A stretch of 64,000 nucleotides of DNA. Source: a virus. Under the pieces are notes generated by a model that searched no databases, had not been told where the DNA came from, and worked only from the letters and a program-made list of their open reading frames with translations. The position numbers and the translations under genes are program-made. This document shows, one piece after another, positions 6,716 to 16,107 of the stretch; the first letter of the stretch is position 1; the number at the start of each line of letters is the position of its first letter. Where the stretch lies: IMG/VR virus record IMGVR_UViG_3300033978_000480, positions 93,527 through 157,526 of that record, one strand, 5' to 3'.

Positions 6716-7171
6716 ATGCCGCTCACGCTGTCTGTACTGTTATTGTGTTTGATCGTTTGGCTGTTGGCCGTGATGTACGCCCACCTGAACATGGTGGACT
6801 ATCCATCGCGGCCGCAGGGATTAGAGTTGGTACAAATTAGGAGTAATATCGCTATGGCTGATGTTTTAACGTATCGTGTTTCTGCCGCCGCCCCGGTTGA
6901 CGCTGACGTGGTCTCGCGCGTTGTTACGCTCAAGATCAACGGCGAAGACAAGGGCGCTCGGACGTTTGAGGGCGCTGTAACTGATCTCGGCACCGTCGCC
7001 GCGCCGCAAGGTGCGGAAGTCGAGCTGTCGCTGGTCGACGTAGATGACGCGGGCAACATTTCGCAGCCTGCTACATATACGTTCACGGCTGTTGATACCC
7101 TGCCGCCGGCCGTTCCCGGCGCGTTCAATGTCACGCTGGTCAGCGAAGCTCCCGAAGAGCCCGCTGTCTGA
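6716..7171 (+). CDS. Beta-sandwich-like small protein with optional membrane anchor (two starts)
   Basis: The frame is open from ATG 6716 (151 residues; weak ribosome site). It begins with a hydrophobic anchor (LTLSVLLLCLIVWLLAVMY). A second in-frame ATG at 6854 is preceded by AGGAG and gives a 105-residue soluble form. That part alternates strands (VVTLKINGEDKGARTF, AEVELSLVDVDDAGN) and looks like an immunoglobulin or fibronectin-type fold ending in a Pro/Glu tail. Either or both starts may be used. The function is unknown. Confidence 0.55.
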   Translation: MPLTLSVLLLCLIVWLLAVMYAHLNMVDYPSRPQGLELVQIRSNIAMADVLTYRVSAAAPVDADVVSRVVTLKINGEDKGARTFEGAVTDLGTVAAPQGAEVELSLVDVDDAGNISQPATYTFTAVDTLPPAVPGAFNVTLVSEAPEEPAV

Positions 7172-7192
7172 ATCTAATGTCGGAGTCATTCC

Positions 7193-8218
7193 ATGGCCAA
7201 TACAGAGAACTTCTTTGAAAACGTTTATGACGTTGTGGCAGCGTACGAAGGCGGCTACGTGGGGGCTTACAGCAACCCCGAAGCAGCTGAAGCGCTCCGC
7301 GATCAGATTAAAGCCGCCGGTGGTATTCCCGACGGCGCCATGGCATGCTCGACATATAAACTTGAAGAAACTGGCAAGGGCAGGTTAAGTTTGCCGTTTC
7401 TTGAGATCCTGAAGCTCTACCCGGACGCCCTGCCGGGTGGAGCGCAGGGTCGCGGTGACTGTGTAAGTTGGTCGACGCGAAACGCCTGTCTCGGCACGAT
7501 GTGCTGCGAGATTACAAGCGGTGTTCCCGACCCCAACAGCAACCGGCTTGAGGGTGCGCCGGAAGTAAGTGACACCGCGCGGCTTAACGGCGTGTTAAGC
7601 ACTGAGGCGTTTTACAATTGGCGCCGACACGGTGGCGACGGCTGGAGCTGCGCTGAAGCCGCGCAAGTAGCCTTAAACGATTCTGGTCTCTGGCTTCGAA
7701 AGAAGTACGACGAGATCGATGTTGACTTTACGCAGTACAGTTCGCGGAACGCCGGTATTTACGGGAGCCGAACGCCCCCGGAATCATGGCGCGCGATCGG
7801 TAAAGATCACCGCGTGCAGACAATCACAGAAGTAGAAGAGTATGAAGCGCTGCGCGATCTTTTAGCCAACGGTTACTGTATAAGTAGCTGCGGTAGTGAA
7901 GGATTTTCAGATAAACGAGATGAACATGGCGTCAGTCGTCGTCGTGGTAGTTGGGCCCACGCGCTCGCATATCTCGCTGTAGACGACCGGCCTGAAACGA
8001 TTAAGTTATATGGTGAGCCGCTTGTATTAGTTCAAAACTCGTGGGGCGCGTGGAATGACGGAAGTCGGCGTATTTTAGGCACTACGATCGATATTCCTGT
8101 TGGTGCTTTCTGGGCGCTCTGGTCAGATATTAAAAACCGCTATATGGTAGCTATCTCTGGCGTAAACGGTTGGCCGCCGAAGAAGCTCAAGAGTTATGGC
8201 GCGCTCGGTAACATATAA
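7193..8218 (+). CDS. Papain-like (C1 family) cysteine peptidase
   Basis: A 341-residue protein with CGGAGT upstream of the ATG. The papain triad can be placed: nucleophile in G-D-C90-V-S-W-S, His in S-W-A-H256-A-L-A-Y and Asn in V-Q-N282-S-W-G-A-W. The oxyanion Gln is not obvious (QGRGDC precedes C90). About 90 residues precede the nucleophile, which could be a short pro-region, and no signal peptide is seen. Papain-like enzymes are uncommon in phages. It may cleave host envelope proteins, toxins or virion precursors. It lies in a block with a metzincin, giving two unrelated protease classes and no obvious classical endolysin. Confidence 0.8.
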   Translation: MANTENFFENVYDVVAAYEGGYVGAYSNPEAAEALRDQIKAAGGIPDGAMACSTYKLEETGKGRLSLPFLEILKLYPDALPGGAQGRGDCVSWSTRNACLGTMCCEITSGVPDPNSNRLEGAPEVSDTARLNGVLSTEAFYNWRRHGGDGWSCAEAAQVALNDSGLWLRKKYDEIDVDFTQYSSRNAGIYGSRTPPESWRAIGKDHRVQTITEVEEYEALRDLLANGYCISSCGSEGFSDKRDEHGVSRRRGSWAHALAYLAVDDRPETIKLYGEPLVLVQNSWGAWNDGSRRILGTTIDIPVGAFWALWSDIKNRYMVAISGVNGWPPKKLKSYGALGNI

Positions 8219-8254
8219 GCGCAACGTGTTGCAATAATCGAAAAAGGACGACAT

Positions 8255-8599
8255 ATGTTTGAATGGCTTGTTCTCGCAGTTCCGGTGACATATGCCGAAC
8301 CACCCAAGAAAGACTATATCGGGGTGGTCGCTGCAGAGGCTGCTTATGCTTCTTTGCTTCCTGACGCGGCGCCTGTAAAGCCACTCGTAGACACAAAAGA
8401 CTGCAAGCGCTGCAACGGCACAGGTCGGATCCGCACGGGCGACGACATTAACTGGACGGACTGCCCGGACTGTGAACCGAAAGACGGCTCTATCAAAGAA
8501 TCGGGCCCGCTGCCGTCCATGCGTTTACAGGTTAAGCCCCTGCCGCCGGTTAAAACGAGTGATTGCGAAACCGGTCGTTGTCCAGCTCCTCGCACGTAA
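8255..8599 (+). CDS. Small protein with DnaJ-type CxxCxGxG zinc module
   Basis: The sequence is 114 residues long. The N-terminus is hydrophobic (MFEWLVLAVPVTYAEPP) and could be a short signal peptide. Residues about 46-72 contain C-K-R-C-N-G-T-G, a spacer and C-P-D-C, the two half-sites of a DnaJ-type zinc ribbon. The rest is Pro-rich with a terminal Cys pair. A structural or chaperone zinc-binding role is likely; no enzyme is suggested. AAAGGACG upstream supports the start. Confidence 0.55.
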   Translation: MFEWLVLAVPVTYAEPPKKDYIGVVAAEAAYASLLPDAAPVKPLVDTKDCKRCNGTGRIRTGDDINWTDCPDCEPKDGSIKESGPLPSMRLQVKPLPPVKTSDCETGRCPAPRT

Positions 8600-8607
8600 G
8601 GTGTTGA

Positions 8608-9099
8608 ATGTCTGTGTCTCAGTCGTCTGGCAAATGCTATAGCTACCGCGGTCTCAAATTTTACGCCAAAAACGGCTTTGTTTGTCTGCATGACGAGCAG
8701 ACTGGCGAGTTTTATGTTTTAACGCGCCGTGAGTTTCTTCAACGCGCGCAGGCAATTAGCGACGAGGCCAAGCGGCTGCGCACAATGGCTGCGTCAAATC
8801 CAGCTCAGGCCGCGTGGATGTCCGCCGACCGCATGGATTTACAGGTGGCTATTGATAATATGGTCGCCTGTACCAAGGAAGCCAAAGAGCAGGGCGACCG
8901 CAACGATCCCGCTGTAGATGCGTGGTTTACAAGACACCGCCCGGGCAGAAAGAGTAAGATATCGATGGCTAGCGGAGCTAACTTTAAGACGGCGTTGCCG
9001 GGTGTTTTACCGTTGGGTAAAGATACCGGAAAATATGTAACGCCGGACTTTACTGTTGGCGCGCAGCCGAAAAAACTTATTCTGCCCGGAGAATTTTGA
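8608..9099 (+). CDS. Hypothetical protein
   Basis: A soluble 163-residue protein with AAGG upstream of the ATG. The N-terminus reads as a small beta-rich unit (CYSYRGLKFYAKNGFVCLHD) followed by a charged helical region (about residues 40-110) and a Gly/Pro-rich tail. I recognise no family. It lies 1 base from the next start in a tightly packed operon leading into the RNA polymerase gene. Confidence 0.5.
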   Translation: MSVSQSSGKCYSYRGLKFYAKNGFVCLHDEQTGEFYVLTRREFLQRAQAISDEAKRLRTMAASNPAQAAWMSADRMDLQVAIDNMVACTKEAKEQGDRNDPAVDAWFTRHRPGRKSKISMASGANFKTALPGVLPLGKDTGKYVTPDFTVGAQPKKLILPGEF

Positions 9100-9100
9100 C

Positions 9101-9457
9101 ATGGACGTCACGGAAAAAGAAGCTTTTAAGCTCGGTTTTCTGCAGCGCTGCGCCGAAGAAGCGCTTGACGCTACAGCCCTTGAGCAGCGTGTAAACGCAG
9201 CTGACGCATTTGCCAAGTGCGGTTTTGATATGAGTTCGTTGTCCAACGCAGGGAATATGGCTGGCAATATTGCCTACGCCCCGCTTCTGCTTGCGACAGC
9301 TGGTGGCGGGTTAGCGGGACATCTGGCCGGTAAGTTAACTGAGCCCGATGTAGACGAAGAAGATCTCAAGGCGCGAGAATTAGCCGCGGCGTACAAGGCG
9401 TACGCCGCTAGGGCTAAGACAAACAAAAAGTTACGGTTGTATCGTCCAGAAAGGTAA
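9101..9457 (+). CDS. Small glycine-zipper protein
   Basis: ATG 9101 is chosen over upstream starts because CCGGAG is well placed before it and the N-terminus (MDVTEKEAFKLGFLQRCAEE) then looks complete; 118 residues. A hydrophobic Gly/Ala segment (about residues 52-78, LLLATAGGGLAGHLAGKL) resembles the glycine-zipper stretches of the proteins at 3214, 9821 and 23173. A charged helical tail follows. It could interact with membranes, perhaps as an ejected virion protein. The function is unknown. Confidence 0.5.
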   Translation: MDVTEKEAFKLGFLQRCAEEALDATALEQRVNAADAFAKCGFDMSSLSNAGNMAGNIAYAPLLLATAGGGLAGHLAGKLTEPDVDEEDLKARELAAAYKAYAARAKTNKKLRLYRPER

Positions 9458-9460
9458 TTT

Positions 9461-9808
9461 GTGAGTTTGCGCAAATATCACGGAGAAATTGGCGGGCAGC
9501 AGCACGCCAACCAGAATTTAAACTGGCCGGGAACTCTGGACGGTTTTCCTGTTATCGGCAACGGAAATCGGGCCGACCTAAAACAGGACGAACTCGAAAA
9601 TATTGACCTGCGATACGATTTTAAATCGCACATGTTCGAGTTATGGGATCCGCAGCAAAAGACGGAATTTGACGACATCAATGATAAAATAGTCAACGGC
9701 TGGTATCGGCTGCTGAAACGCAGCGATAACTGGGACGACGAGAAAAAACATTTTCGTATCTGGCTGGAGTGGGCGCAGGTTTACGGCATGCTTCCGCCAA
9801 AGATGTGA
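9461..9808 (+). CDS. Hypothetical acidic protein
   Basis: This 115-residue protein starts at GTG 9461, 3 bases after the previous stop, with AGAAAGG upstream. It is rich in Asp, Glu, Trp and Asn (SDNWDDEKKHFRIWLEW) and predicted soluble and mostly helical. No family is recognised. Its position between two Gly-zipper genes, just before the polymerase, suggests a virion-associated or assembly role, but nothing in the sequence proves it. Confidence 0.5.
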   Translation: MSLRKYHGEIGGQQHANQNLNWPGTLDGFPVIGNGNRADLKQDELENIDLRYDFKSHMFELWDPQQKTEFDDINDKIVNGWYRLLKRSDNWDDEKKHFRIWLEWAQVYGMLPPKM

Positions 9809-9820
9809 ACGAGGATATAA

Positions 9821-10702
9821 ATGACCACCAACATTAAAACAGCTGCCAATGGAACACCTGTCTCAGCCCCTGTTGGACAACCTACGCCCCAAGATTTCCA
9901 GCGTTTCTGGGGTGACCGCATTGTGCGTACTGGCGTCGGTGGTCTTGGTCTTGGTGCTGGCGCTGCAAGCCTTTATTACTTGGCGCGCGGTTTGTCGCAG
10001 GCTTTGCGCGACAGGAAGCCCGTAGAAGAAGAAGACGAAAACGTACCGGCTACTGCCGTGGTCGCGGGCAACAAAATGGCCGGGCTGTATGACAATATGG
10101 CAACGGGCACCGGAAAAATGCTGCCCGACAGCCTCGCTGATTTTTTAAAGCCTTTCACGCCGGCAATTCGGCCCGGCAAAGACAACACGTTTGATCCGAA
10201 TGTCATTCGGTCTTCTTTCGGCACAGCAGCCACGCTTGGCGCTGGCGCGCTTGGCACATATGGCGGTTACAAGCTCATTAGCGCGCTGCACGGTATGAAA
10301 AAGAAACGCGATCGGCAAGCTGAGATCGACGAAGCTGAGCAAGCATATTACGACGCGCTTACTGGCAGCGGCGGCAATAAGCTGGCCGGCGTTTATGACA
10401 CAGCGAGCGAGAAAGCTGCTGCAGAAAAAATGGCGAACCCGCTGGAGTTGCTTAGCGGCATGTGGGATACGGCAAAACGCGTGCCAGCAGCTGTTGGCGG
10501 CGGCTACGTTGCTACTGGTTTGGGTCTCGGCGGCCTTGCCGCGAAACTAATGTATGACCGCGCCCGTGAACGCTCTAAGGCCAAAGCAGTCGAAGAGGCT
10601 GCACGCTCCAAAGCGCGCATCGCCGGGATTCTGCCGACATACGTTGACCCGGATGAAATTGTCGCCTTAAAGCAGCGAGCCGAACAAGCGCAGGCAGGGT
10701 GA
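9821..10702 (+). CDS. Glycine-zipper protein with repeated K-x-A-G-x-YD motifs
   Basis: A 293-residue protein with GAGGATAT upstream. Three hydrophobic Gly-rich segments (about residues 38-55, 130-150 and 222-245) suggest membrane insertion. Between them it repeats NKMAGLYDNMA and NKLAGVYDTAS, short units also echoed in the protein at 27066 (TKTAGYDP). It immediately precedes the RNA polymerase gene. An internal or ejected virion protein is a reasonable hypothesis because similar proteins flank the capsid genes. The enzymatic function, if any, is not visible. Confidence 0.5.
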   Translation: MTTNIKTAANGTPVSAPVGQPTPQDFQRFWGDRIVRTGVGGLGLGAGAASLYYLARGLSQALRDRKPVEEEDENVPATAVVAGNKMAGLYDNMATGTGKMLPDSLADFLKPFTPAIRPGKDNTFDPNVIRSSFGTAATLGAGALGTYGGYKLISALHGMKKKRDRQAEIDEAEQAYYDALTGSGGNKLAGVYDTASEKAAAEKMANPLELLSGMWDTAKRVPAAVGGGYVATGLGLGGLAAKLMYDRARERSKAKAVEEAARSKARIAGILPTYVDPDEIVALKQRAEQAQAG

Positions 10703-10706
10703 TGCT

Positions 10707-13700
10707 ATGCCGACCCCTGAACTGCCCCCGTTAAAGCAACCCGATTTTGCTTCTGCGCCGCCGTTAGCGCCCGCAGCGCCAGCGCCTCTTCCGCCGCCAG
10801 CCATGCGCACGTTTGGCGATATTGGATCGATGCGGCAGAACATATTTGAGCAGGCACGTACGAGCGCGCAATCGTTGCGGCCTCTGCAGAACGATCTTTA
10901 TACGCTGCAGCTGCAAGACGTAGATTATTCCGGCCCAGAAAGTTTCACACGGGCTGATCAGAAGAAAGCTGTCCTCTCTAGAGGCACGCTTGCTCGCCGA
11001 TTGCAGGGTACGTGGACGCTCGTTGATAACAAAACCGGCGAGTCGGTTGGGCAGAAGCGCGCTACGATTGCACACGTGCCGTATCTCACAGACTCTGGCA
11101 CATTCGTAAACGGCGGCGTTGAATATACGCTAGCGCATCAGATGCGGTTAAAAGCCGGTGTGTTTACGCGCGAAAAAGACAACGGCGAGATTGAAGCGCA
11201 TGTGAACACGCTGCCCGGTAAAGGCCGCTCGCATCGTTACTTCCTCGACCCCAAAACCGGCGTATTCAAAATCAGCATCGGGCAGGCGCAGATCCCACTC
11301 ATGCCGATGCTCAAAAGCATGGGCGTCTCTGAGCAAGATATTCGCAAGGCGTGGGGCAACGAGATTACCGCCGTCAACATGGAAAAAGGCGACGCGGGCA
11401 CAATGGATAAATTGTATGCCCGCATCGTAAATAAACAGGTGGCGGGAGCTGACGCGCTGGCCAAAGCAAAGGCTGTGGCTGAAGAGTTTGCCAAGACAGA
11501 GTTAGATCCAGAAGTAACTAGACGAACACTCGGCGGCGAGCACAAGAACCTTACGCCTGACACCATTCTGGCGATTACAAAAAAACTTATCGCCGTCAAT
11601 CGTCGCGAAGCCGAATCAGACGACCGCGACAACATGGTGTTTCAGTCAGTGGTCGGTCCAGAAGATTTAATATCAGAACGGTTTACAAAAGATCGGTCTG
11701 CGTTAAATAAATTACTCTGGCGGGCCACAGCGAAGAAGTCTATCGACCACATACCCAGCGGCGTATTCGATAAGGCTATTTCAGCTGCGCTAATCGGCTC
11801 TGGTCTCGGCTCTAGTCTTGAAGAAATCAACCCGGCCGAGATTTTCGACCACCAGACGCGCGTAACCCGCATGGGCGAGGGCGGCATCTCGTCACTAGAC
11901 GCTGTTCCGGCCGAATCGCGTAGTGTGCAGCCGTCGCATCTCGGGTTCATCGATTATCTGCGGACGCCTGAGTCCGGAAAAGTCGGCGTTGATATGCGTT
12001 TTGCTCGTGGCGCAATGAAGGGCGCTGACGGCAAGGTGTATACGCCGGTTGTAAACATGCAGACCGGCGAAACAGAATATAAAACACCGCAAGAGCTGTC
12101 AGACACACCGCTAGTGTTCCCCGGCGAAGAGAACAACAAGTTGCCGGTTGTCGCTGCGCTCGTCAACGGAAAGATGAAGTACGTTGACCGAAAAGAAGCG
12201 CAATACAGCTTGCCCAACATGGACTCGACGTTCTCCAGCCTTACAAACATGGTACCGATGAAGGCCATGATCAAAGGCCAGCGCGTCATCATGGGTTCGC
12301 GCATGTTTACTCAAGCTTTGCCGCTTGTAGGAGCGCAAGCGCCGTTAGTGCAGTCGGCCAAGTTTGATGACCCCAACATGTCGCACGAAGACGAAATGGG
12401 AGAAAAGCTTGGCGCCACCCGGGCAACCACTCGCGCGCAGGTAGTCGATGTAACGGCTGACGGTATTGTGCTGCGCGACAAAGACGGGAACAAGAAAACA
12501 GTCGAGTTGTATAACGAGATGCCGTACAACCGAAAAACGTTCTTGCATCAAACGCCGATGGTAAAACCCGGCGATGTTGTGCAACCCGGGCAGCTGCTGG
12601 CTAAGTCAAACTTCACAGATGATCAGGGTAGCGCGGCACTCGGGCTTAACATGCGTGTAGCTTATGTGCCGTTCCGCGGTAAAAACTACGAAGACGCCAT
12701 AGTGATATCAGAATCGGCGGCAAAACGGTTGACGTCTGAGCACATGTATCAGCACGAAGCAGAGTGGGATGAAAATACACACGTCGGGAAAAAGGCATTC
12801 ACAAGTCTGTTTCCGACAGAGTACGACAAGAAAATGCTGGACAATTTTGACGATCAGGGCGCAATTAAAAAAGGCGCTGTCGTTAATTTTGGCGACCCCC
12901 TTGTTCTCGTCGCTAAGAAAAAAGATACGGTGTACGGCAAGGTGCACCGCGGTCGTGCCGGTAGTTTCACCAACGACACTGTTACGTGGGACCATCACGC
13001 GCCCGGTATTGTAACCGACGTTATGCACACCAAAAAAGGTGTCAGCGTTGTTGTAAAAAATCAGGCGCAGATGGACGTTGGCGATAAGCTCACCGGTCGC
13101 TTTGGTGATAAGGGCGTCATTGCCGATATCATTCCAGACGACCAGATGCCGCAAGACAAAGAAGGCAATCCGTACGAAGTGCTTGTCAGTCCGCTGGGTC
13201 TTATCAGCCGCGTGAATCCGGCGCAGGTTATAGAAGCAGCACTCGGTAAAGTTGCAGCAAAAACAGGCAAACCATTCAAAATCAAAGACTTCGATGACCA
13301 GAATGATTTAATTGAATTTGCGCAGAAAGAACTCGACAAGAACGGGCTTTCAGACACAGAAGATTTAACAGATCCTGAGACTGGCCGAAAAATTCCGGGT
13401 GTTTTAACCGGAACGCGTTTCTTCATGAAACTGCACCATACAAGTGAGTCTAAGGCGCAGGGTCGGGCCATGGGGGCTTATACCGCCGAAGGCACGCCAG
13501 CAAAAGGTGGCAGTGAGGGCGCGAAGCGTGTTGGCATGCTCGACCTCGGTGCTTTGTTATCGCACGGCGCTGGTAAAGTTATCCGCGACGCCAAAATGGT
13601 ACGCGGGCAGGCCAATCCAGAATACTGGTCGCAGTTCATGGCTGGCTATACGCCGCCGCTGCCGAAAGTTCCGCATGTCTATGAAAAATTTGTTGGGCAG

Positions 13701-15143
13701 CTGAAAGCGTCTGGCATTAACGTCGTCCGCAGCGGCACGAAAACAAACGTCATGGCGTTGACTGACAAAGACGTGGATCAGCTTGCCGGTCCAAGAGAGA
13801 TTCAAAACTCTGAGACTGTTGACTGGAAAGGCCGGTTGAAACCAATTGCTGGCGGCCTGTTTGACGAGAGCTTAACAGGTGGTCACGGCGGCAATCGGTG
13901 GGGGAAGATAACCCTTCACGAGCCGATGCCGAATCCAGTCATGGAAGATCCGATCCGGCGTGTTCTCGGGCTAACAGAAAAGAAATTCCGCGGTATCCTC
14001 GCCGGCCAAGACAAGATTAACGATCAAACCGGTCCCAAAGCTATTCAGACGGCGCTGGCCAATATTAATCTGCCGAAAGCGATTGAGCAGGCGCGTGAAG
14101 ATATCAAATCCGGCCGTAAGACACTGCGCGACGCCGCTGTTCGTAGGCTTGGGTTTTTGAAAAGCGCGGAGCAGGCCGGTGTGCATCCGAAGGACTGGAT
14201 GCTGACAAAAGTTCCGGTCCTGCCGCCGCTATTTCGGCCGGTCAGCACCATGGGGCCGAAGAAGTTGCCGCTCGTTGCCGACGCGAACTACTTGTACAAA
14301 GAATTGCTCGACGCCAATGACTCGTTAAAAGAAGCGTCTGGTGCGCTTGCAGAGTACGGCGACGAGCGCCTTGGTGTATATGACGCCATGAAAGGCGTGA
14401 CCGGTCTTGGTGAGCCGCAGCAGCCGAAAAACGCTGAACGCAACGTAAAGGGATTTTTACGGCATATTTTCGGCAACTCGCCCAAGTACGGTACGGTACA
14501 GCGCAAGTTACTCAGCTCGACGGTTGATCTTGTCGGCCGCGCTGTTATTACGCCGAACCCAGACCTAGACATGGACGAGGTTGCCCTGCCAGAAGAGAAG
14601 GCGTGGGATATCTATAAGCCTTTTGTGGTGCGCGATTTAGTTCGCCGCGGCCTTCCCAGAATGCAGGCACTTGATGCCGTAGAGAAAAAAACGAAAGAAG
14701 CGGCAGCCGTGCTTGAGCGGCAAATGAGTTCGCGCCCGATTGTTATTAACCGCGCGCCCGTGCTGCATCGTTACGGCATGATGGCTTTCTACCCGCGGCT
14801 GACCAAGAACAAAGTCATGGAAGTCAACCCGGTTATTACCAAGGGTTTCGGCGCTGACTTTGACGGCGACGCGATGCAATACCACGTACCCAGCACAGAA
14901 GACGCCGCTAAAGAAGCCGTGGACAAAATGCTACCCAGCAAAAATTTATTTGCGGCATCCACGTTTAAAGCGCACTACGTACCGAACAAAGATTATCAAA
15001 CTGGTTTGTACGTCGCGTCCAGTAGAATTAATAACAAAGCAAAACCCCGGGTATTCCGAAACAAGCAGGACGCTATGCAGGCGTACAGGCGTGGTGAAAT
15101 AGAGGTAGACACCCCGGTTCATATTGTGGAAGATACTAAGTAA
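10707..15143 (+). CDS. RNA polymerase beta / beta-prime N-terminal fusion
   Basis: This 1478-residue protein has a Pro-rich head (residues 1-35) and then beta subunit motifs in order: VPYLTDSGTFVNGG (near 129-142), GSRMFTQALPL (near 530), ALGLNMRVAYVPFRGKNYED (near 645-665), GDKLTGRFGDKGV (near 792) and the C-terminal GGSEGAKRVGMLDLGAL (near 935). From about residue 1037 it continues as beta-prime: LKPIAGGLFDE, RPIVINRAPVLHRYG (1343-) and D1384-F-D1386-G-D1388, the magnesium-binding catalytic loop. The usual beta-prime N-terminal zinc-finger Cys are absent (GGHGGNRWG). It ends soon after the catalytic loop; the bridge helix and trigger loop are encoded at 16108. No alpha or omega is seen. It should form the catalytic core of a phage multisubunit polymerase. 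Confidence 0.93.
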   Translation: MPTPELPPLKQPDFASAPPLAPAAPAPLPPPAMRTFGDIGSMRQNIFEQARTSAQSLRPLQNDLYTLQLQDVDYSGPESFTRADQKKAVLSRGTLARRLQGTWTLVDNKTGESVGQKRATIAHVPYLTDSGTFVNGGVEYTLAHQMRLKAGVFTREKDNGEIEAHVNTLPGKGRSHRYFLDPKTGVFKISIGQAQIPLMPMLKSMGVSEQDIRKAWGNEITAVNMEKGDAGTMDKLYARIVNKQVAGADALAKAKAVAEEFAKTELDPEVTRRTLGGEHKNLTPDTILAITKKLIAVNRREAESDDRDNMVFQSVVGPEDLISERFTKDRSALNKLLWRATAKKSIDHIPSGVFDKAISAALIGSGLGSSLEEINPAEIFDHQTRVTRMGEGGISSLDAVPAESRSVQPSHLGFIDYLRTPESGKVGVDMRFARGAMKGADGKVYTPVVNMQTGETEYKTPQELSDTPLVFPGEENNKLPVVAALVNGKMKYVDRKEAQYSLPNMDSTFSSLTNMVPMKAMIKGQRVIMGSRMFTQALPLVGAQAPLVQSAKFDDPNMSHEDEMGEKLGATRATTRAQVVDVTADGIVLRDKDGNKKTVELYNEMPYNRKTFLHQTPMVKPGDVVQPGQLLAKSNFTDDQGSAALGLNMRVAYVPFRGKNYEDAIVISESAAKRLTSEHMYQHEAEWDENTHVGKKAFTSLFPTEYDKKMLDNFDDQGAIKKGAVVNFGDPLVLVAKKKDTVYGKVHRGRAGSFTNDTVTWDHHAPGIVTDVMHTKKGVSVVVKNQAQMDVGDKLTGRFGDKGVIADIIPDDQMPQDKEGNPYEVLVSPLGLISRVNPAQVIEAALGKVAAKTGKPFKIKDFDDQNDLIEFAQKELDKNGLSDTEDLTDPETGRKIPGVLTGTRFFMKLHHTSESKAQGRAMGAYTAEGTPAKGGSEGAKRVGMLDLGALLSHGAGKVIRDAKMVRGQANPEYWSQFMAGYTPPLPKVPHVYEKFVGQLKASGINVVRSGTKTNVMALTDKDVDQLAGPREIQNSETVDWKGRLKPIAGGLFDESLTGGHGGNRWGKITLHEPMPNPVMEDPIRRVLGLTEKKFRGILAGQDKINDQTGPKAIQTALANINLPKAIEQAREDIKSGRKTLRDAAVRRLGFLKSAEQAGVHPKDWMLTKVPVLPPLFRPVSTMGPKKLPLVADANYLYKELLDANDSLKEASGALAEYGDERLGVYDAMKGVTGLGEPQQPKNAERNVKGFLRHIFGNSPKYGTVQRKLLSSTVDLVGRAVITPNPDLDMDEVALPEEKAWDIYKPFVVRDLVRRGLPRMQALDAVEKKTKEAAAVLERQMSSRPIVINRAPVLHRYGMMAFYPRLTKNKVMEVNPVITKGFGADFDGDAMQYHVPSTEDAAKEAVDKMLPSKNLFAASTFKAHYVPNKDYQTGLYVASSRINNKAKPRVFRNKQDAMQAYRRGEIEVDTPVHIVEDTK

Positions 15144-15166
15144 CTTTAGCTCGACACGGAGGTCGT

Positions 15167-15877
15167 ATGTTCACTGTTAACCCCGAACTAATCGCGCTGG
15201 CAAAGGCGCGATTTGAGAAGTCTGCGCTCGTGCCCGGTGCCGCCGTTGATCCGGCTGCGGCTGGGGCTGCACCGCCAGTAGACCCTGCGACCATGGGAGC
15301 AGTGCCGCCGGTTGACCCCGCGATGGCCGGCGCCGCGCCCCCGATGGATCCCGCGGCAATGGGTATGCCTGCTGCGCCTGCGCCCATGCCTGCTGCTCCG
15401 GCGGCGCCGGGTGCGGCCCCCGCATCTGGAATGCAGCAAAAGTTAAAACCAGAACAAATGATGCAGATGCTCGATTACCGGCTTTACAACATGCAGCAGC
15501 AGCTTACCGCGATTATGAACGCGATGGGCGTGCAAGTTCCGCCGGAATCGCTCGTCCTGCCGCCGGGTACTACTGGCGCCCCGCCCGCTGAAACAGCGCT
15601 GCCGGGTGGATCGATGGCTCCTCCGCCGCCGGATCAAAGCGCGCAGGGTGGCATGCAGCCGCCCGGTGGCCCGCTTCCGCCGGGTGGTCCGCTCCCGCCG
15701 AACGCCGCACCGCAAGATCCGACAGCGAAGGTTGCTTGGTGGAACGTAGAAGCGGAAAAGCCGGCGTCGTACATCGGCTATCCTGTGCCGCAAAACCCGA
15801 ATCAACCAACTGACGTGCAGATTAAAGCAAATGCCATATCCGCCATGATTCGGAGTCTTGCGGGCAATGCTGGTTAA
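15167..15877 (+). CDS. Pro/Ala/Gly-rich repetitive protein between polymerase genes
   Basis: A 236-residue protein with CACGGAGG upstream. Residues about 20-90 are low-complexity and repeat the unit 'PPVDPAxxGA' several times. A helical Met/Gln-rich segment (about 92-125, QMMQMLDYRLYNMQQQL) follows, then more Pro/Gly repeats and a short ordered C-terminus. A PPMDPAMAGA unit also occurs in the scaffold-like protein at 25669. It is probably an extended linker or scaffold-like protein; function unknown. Its location inside the polymerase operon suggests a role with the enzyme or its packaging. Confidence 0.55.
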   Translation: MFTVNPELIALAKARFEKSALVPGAAVDPAAAGAAPPVDPATMGAVPPVDPAMAGAAPPMDPAAMGMPAAPAPMPAAPAAPGAAPASGMQQKLKPEQMMQMLDYRLYNMQQQLTAIMNAMGVQVPPESLVLPPGTTGAPPAETALPGGSMAPPPPDQSAQGGMQPPGGPLPPGGPLPPNAAPQDPTAKVAWWNVEAEKPASYIGYPVPQNPNQPTDVQIKANAISAMIRSLAGNAG

Positions 15878-16106
15878 AACGCAGCACCACTTACAGCCAA
15901 CCGAGCAAAAGGCGCACAGCATCGTCGTGGAAGACGACGTTGGTAATCCGATCTTCGTCGCCATTCAAGTCGACGAAGCCATCATTTACTCAACGCCCGG
16001 CGAAAAAGACTTCCACTCAATGCTGCGCGCTCTGGGTATTGAAAAAACGGTGGTTGTAGCCGACTTTAAACCTAAGCCGCTGCAGAATATTGTGCGGCCG
16101 ATGTAA
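15867..16106 (+). CDS. Small hypothetical protein in polymerase operon
   Basis: ATG 15867 overlaps the end of the previous gene and is preceded by GGAG; 79 residues. The sequence alternates strands and helices (HSIVVEDDVGNPIFVAIQVD, IIYSTPGEKDFHSML), giving a compact alpha/beta domain. I cannot match it to omega or another polymerase subunit, although small size and location would suit an accessory subunit. The next gene starts 2 bases after its stop. Confidence 0.5.
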   Translation: MLVKTQHHLQPTEQKAHSIVVEDDVGNPIFVAIQVDEAIIYSTPGEKDFHSMLRALGIEKTVVVADFKPKPLQNIVRPM

Positions 16107-16107
16107 C

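Noticed and set aside
15230-15430. Short DNA repeats resembling a CRISPR or minisatellite
   Set aside because: The repeats keep the reading frame and encode PPVDPAxxGA units; there are no uniform spacers. No CRISPR array was seen anywhere in the window.
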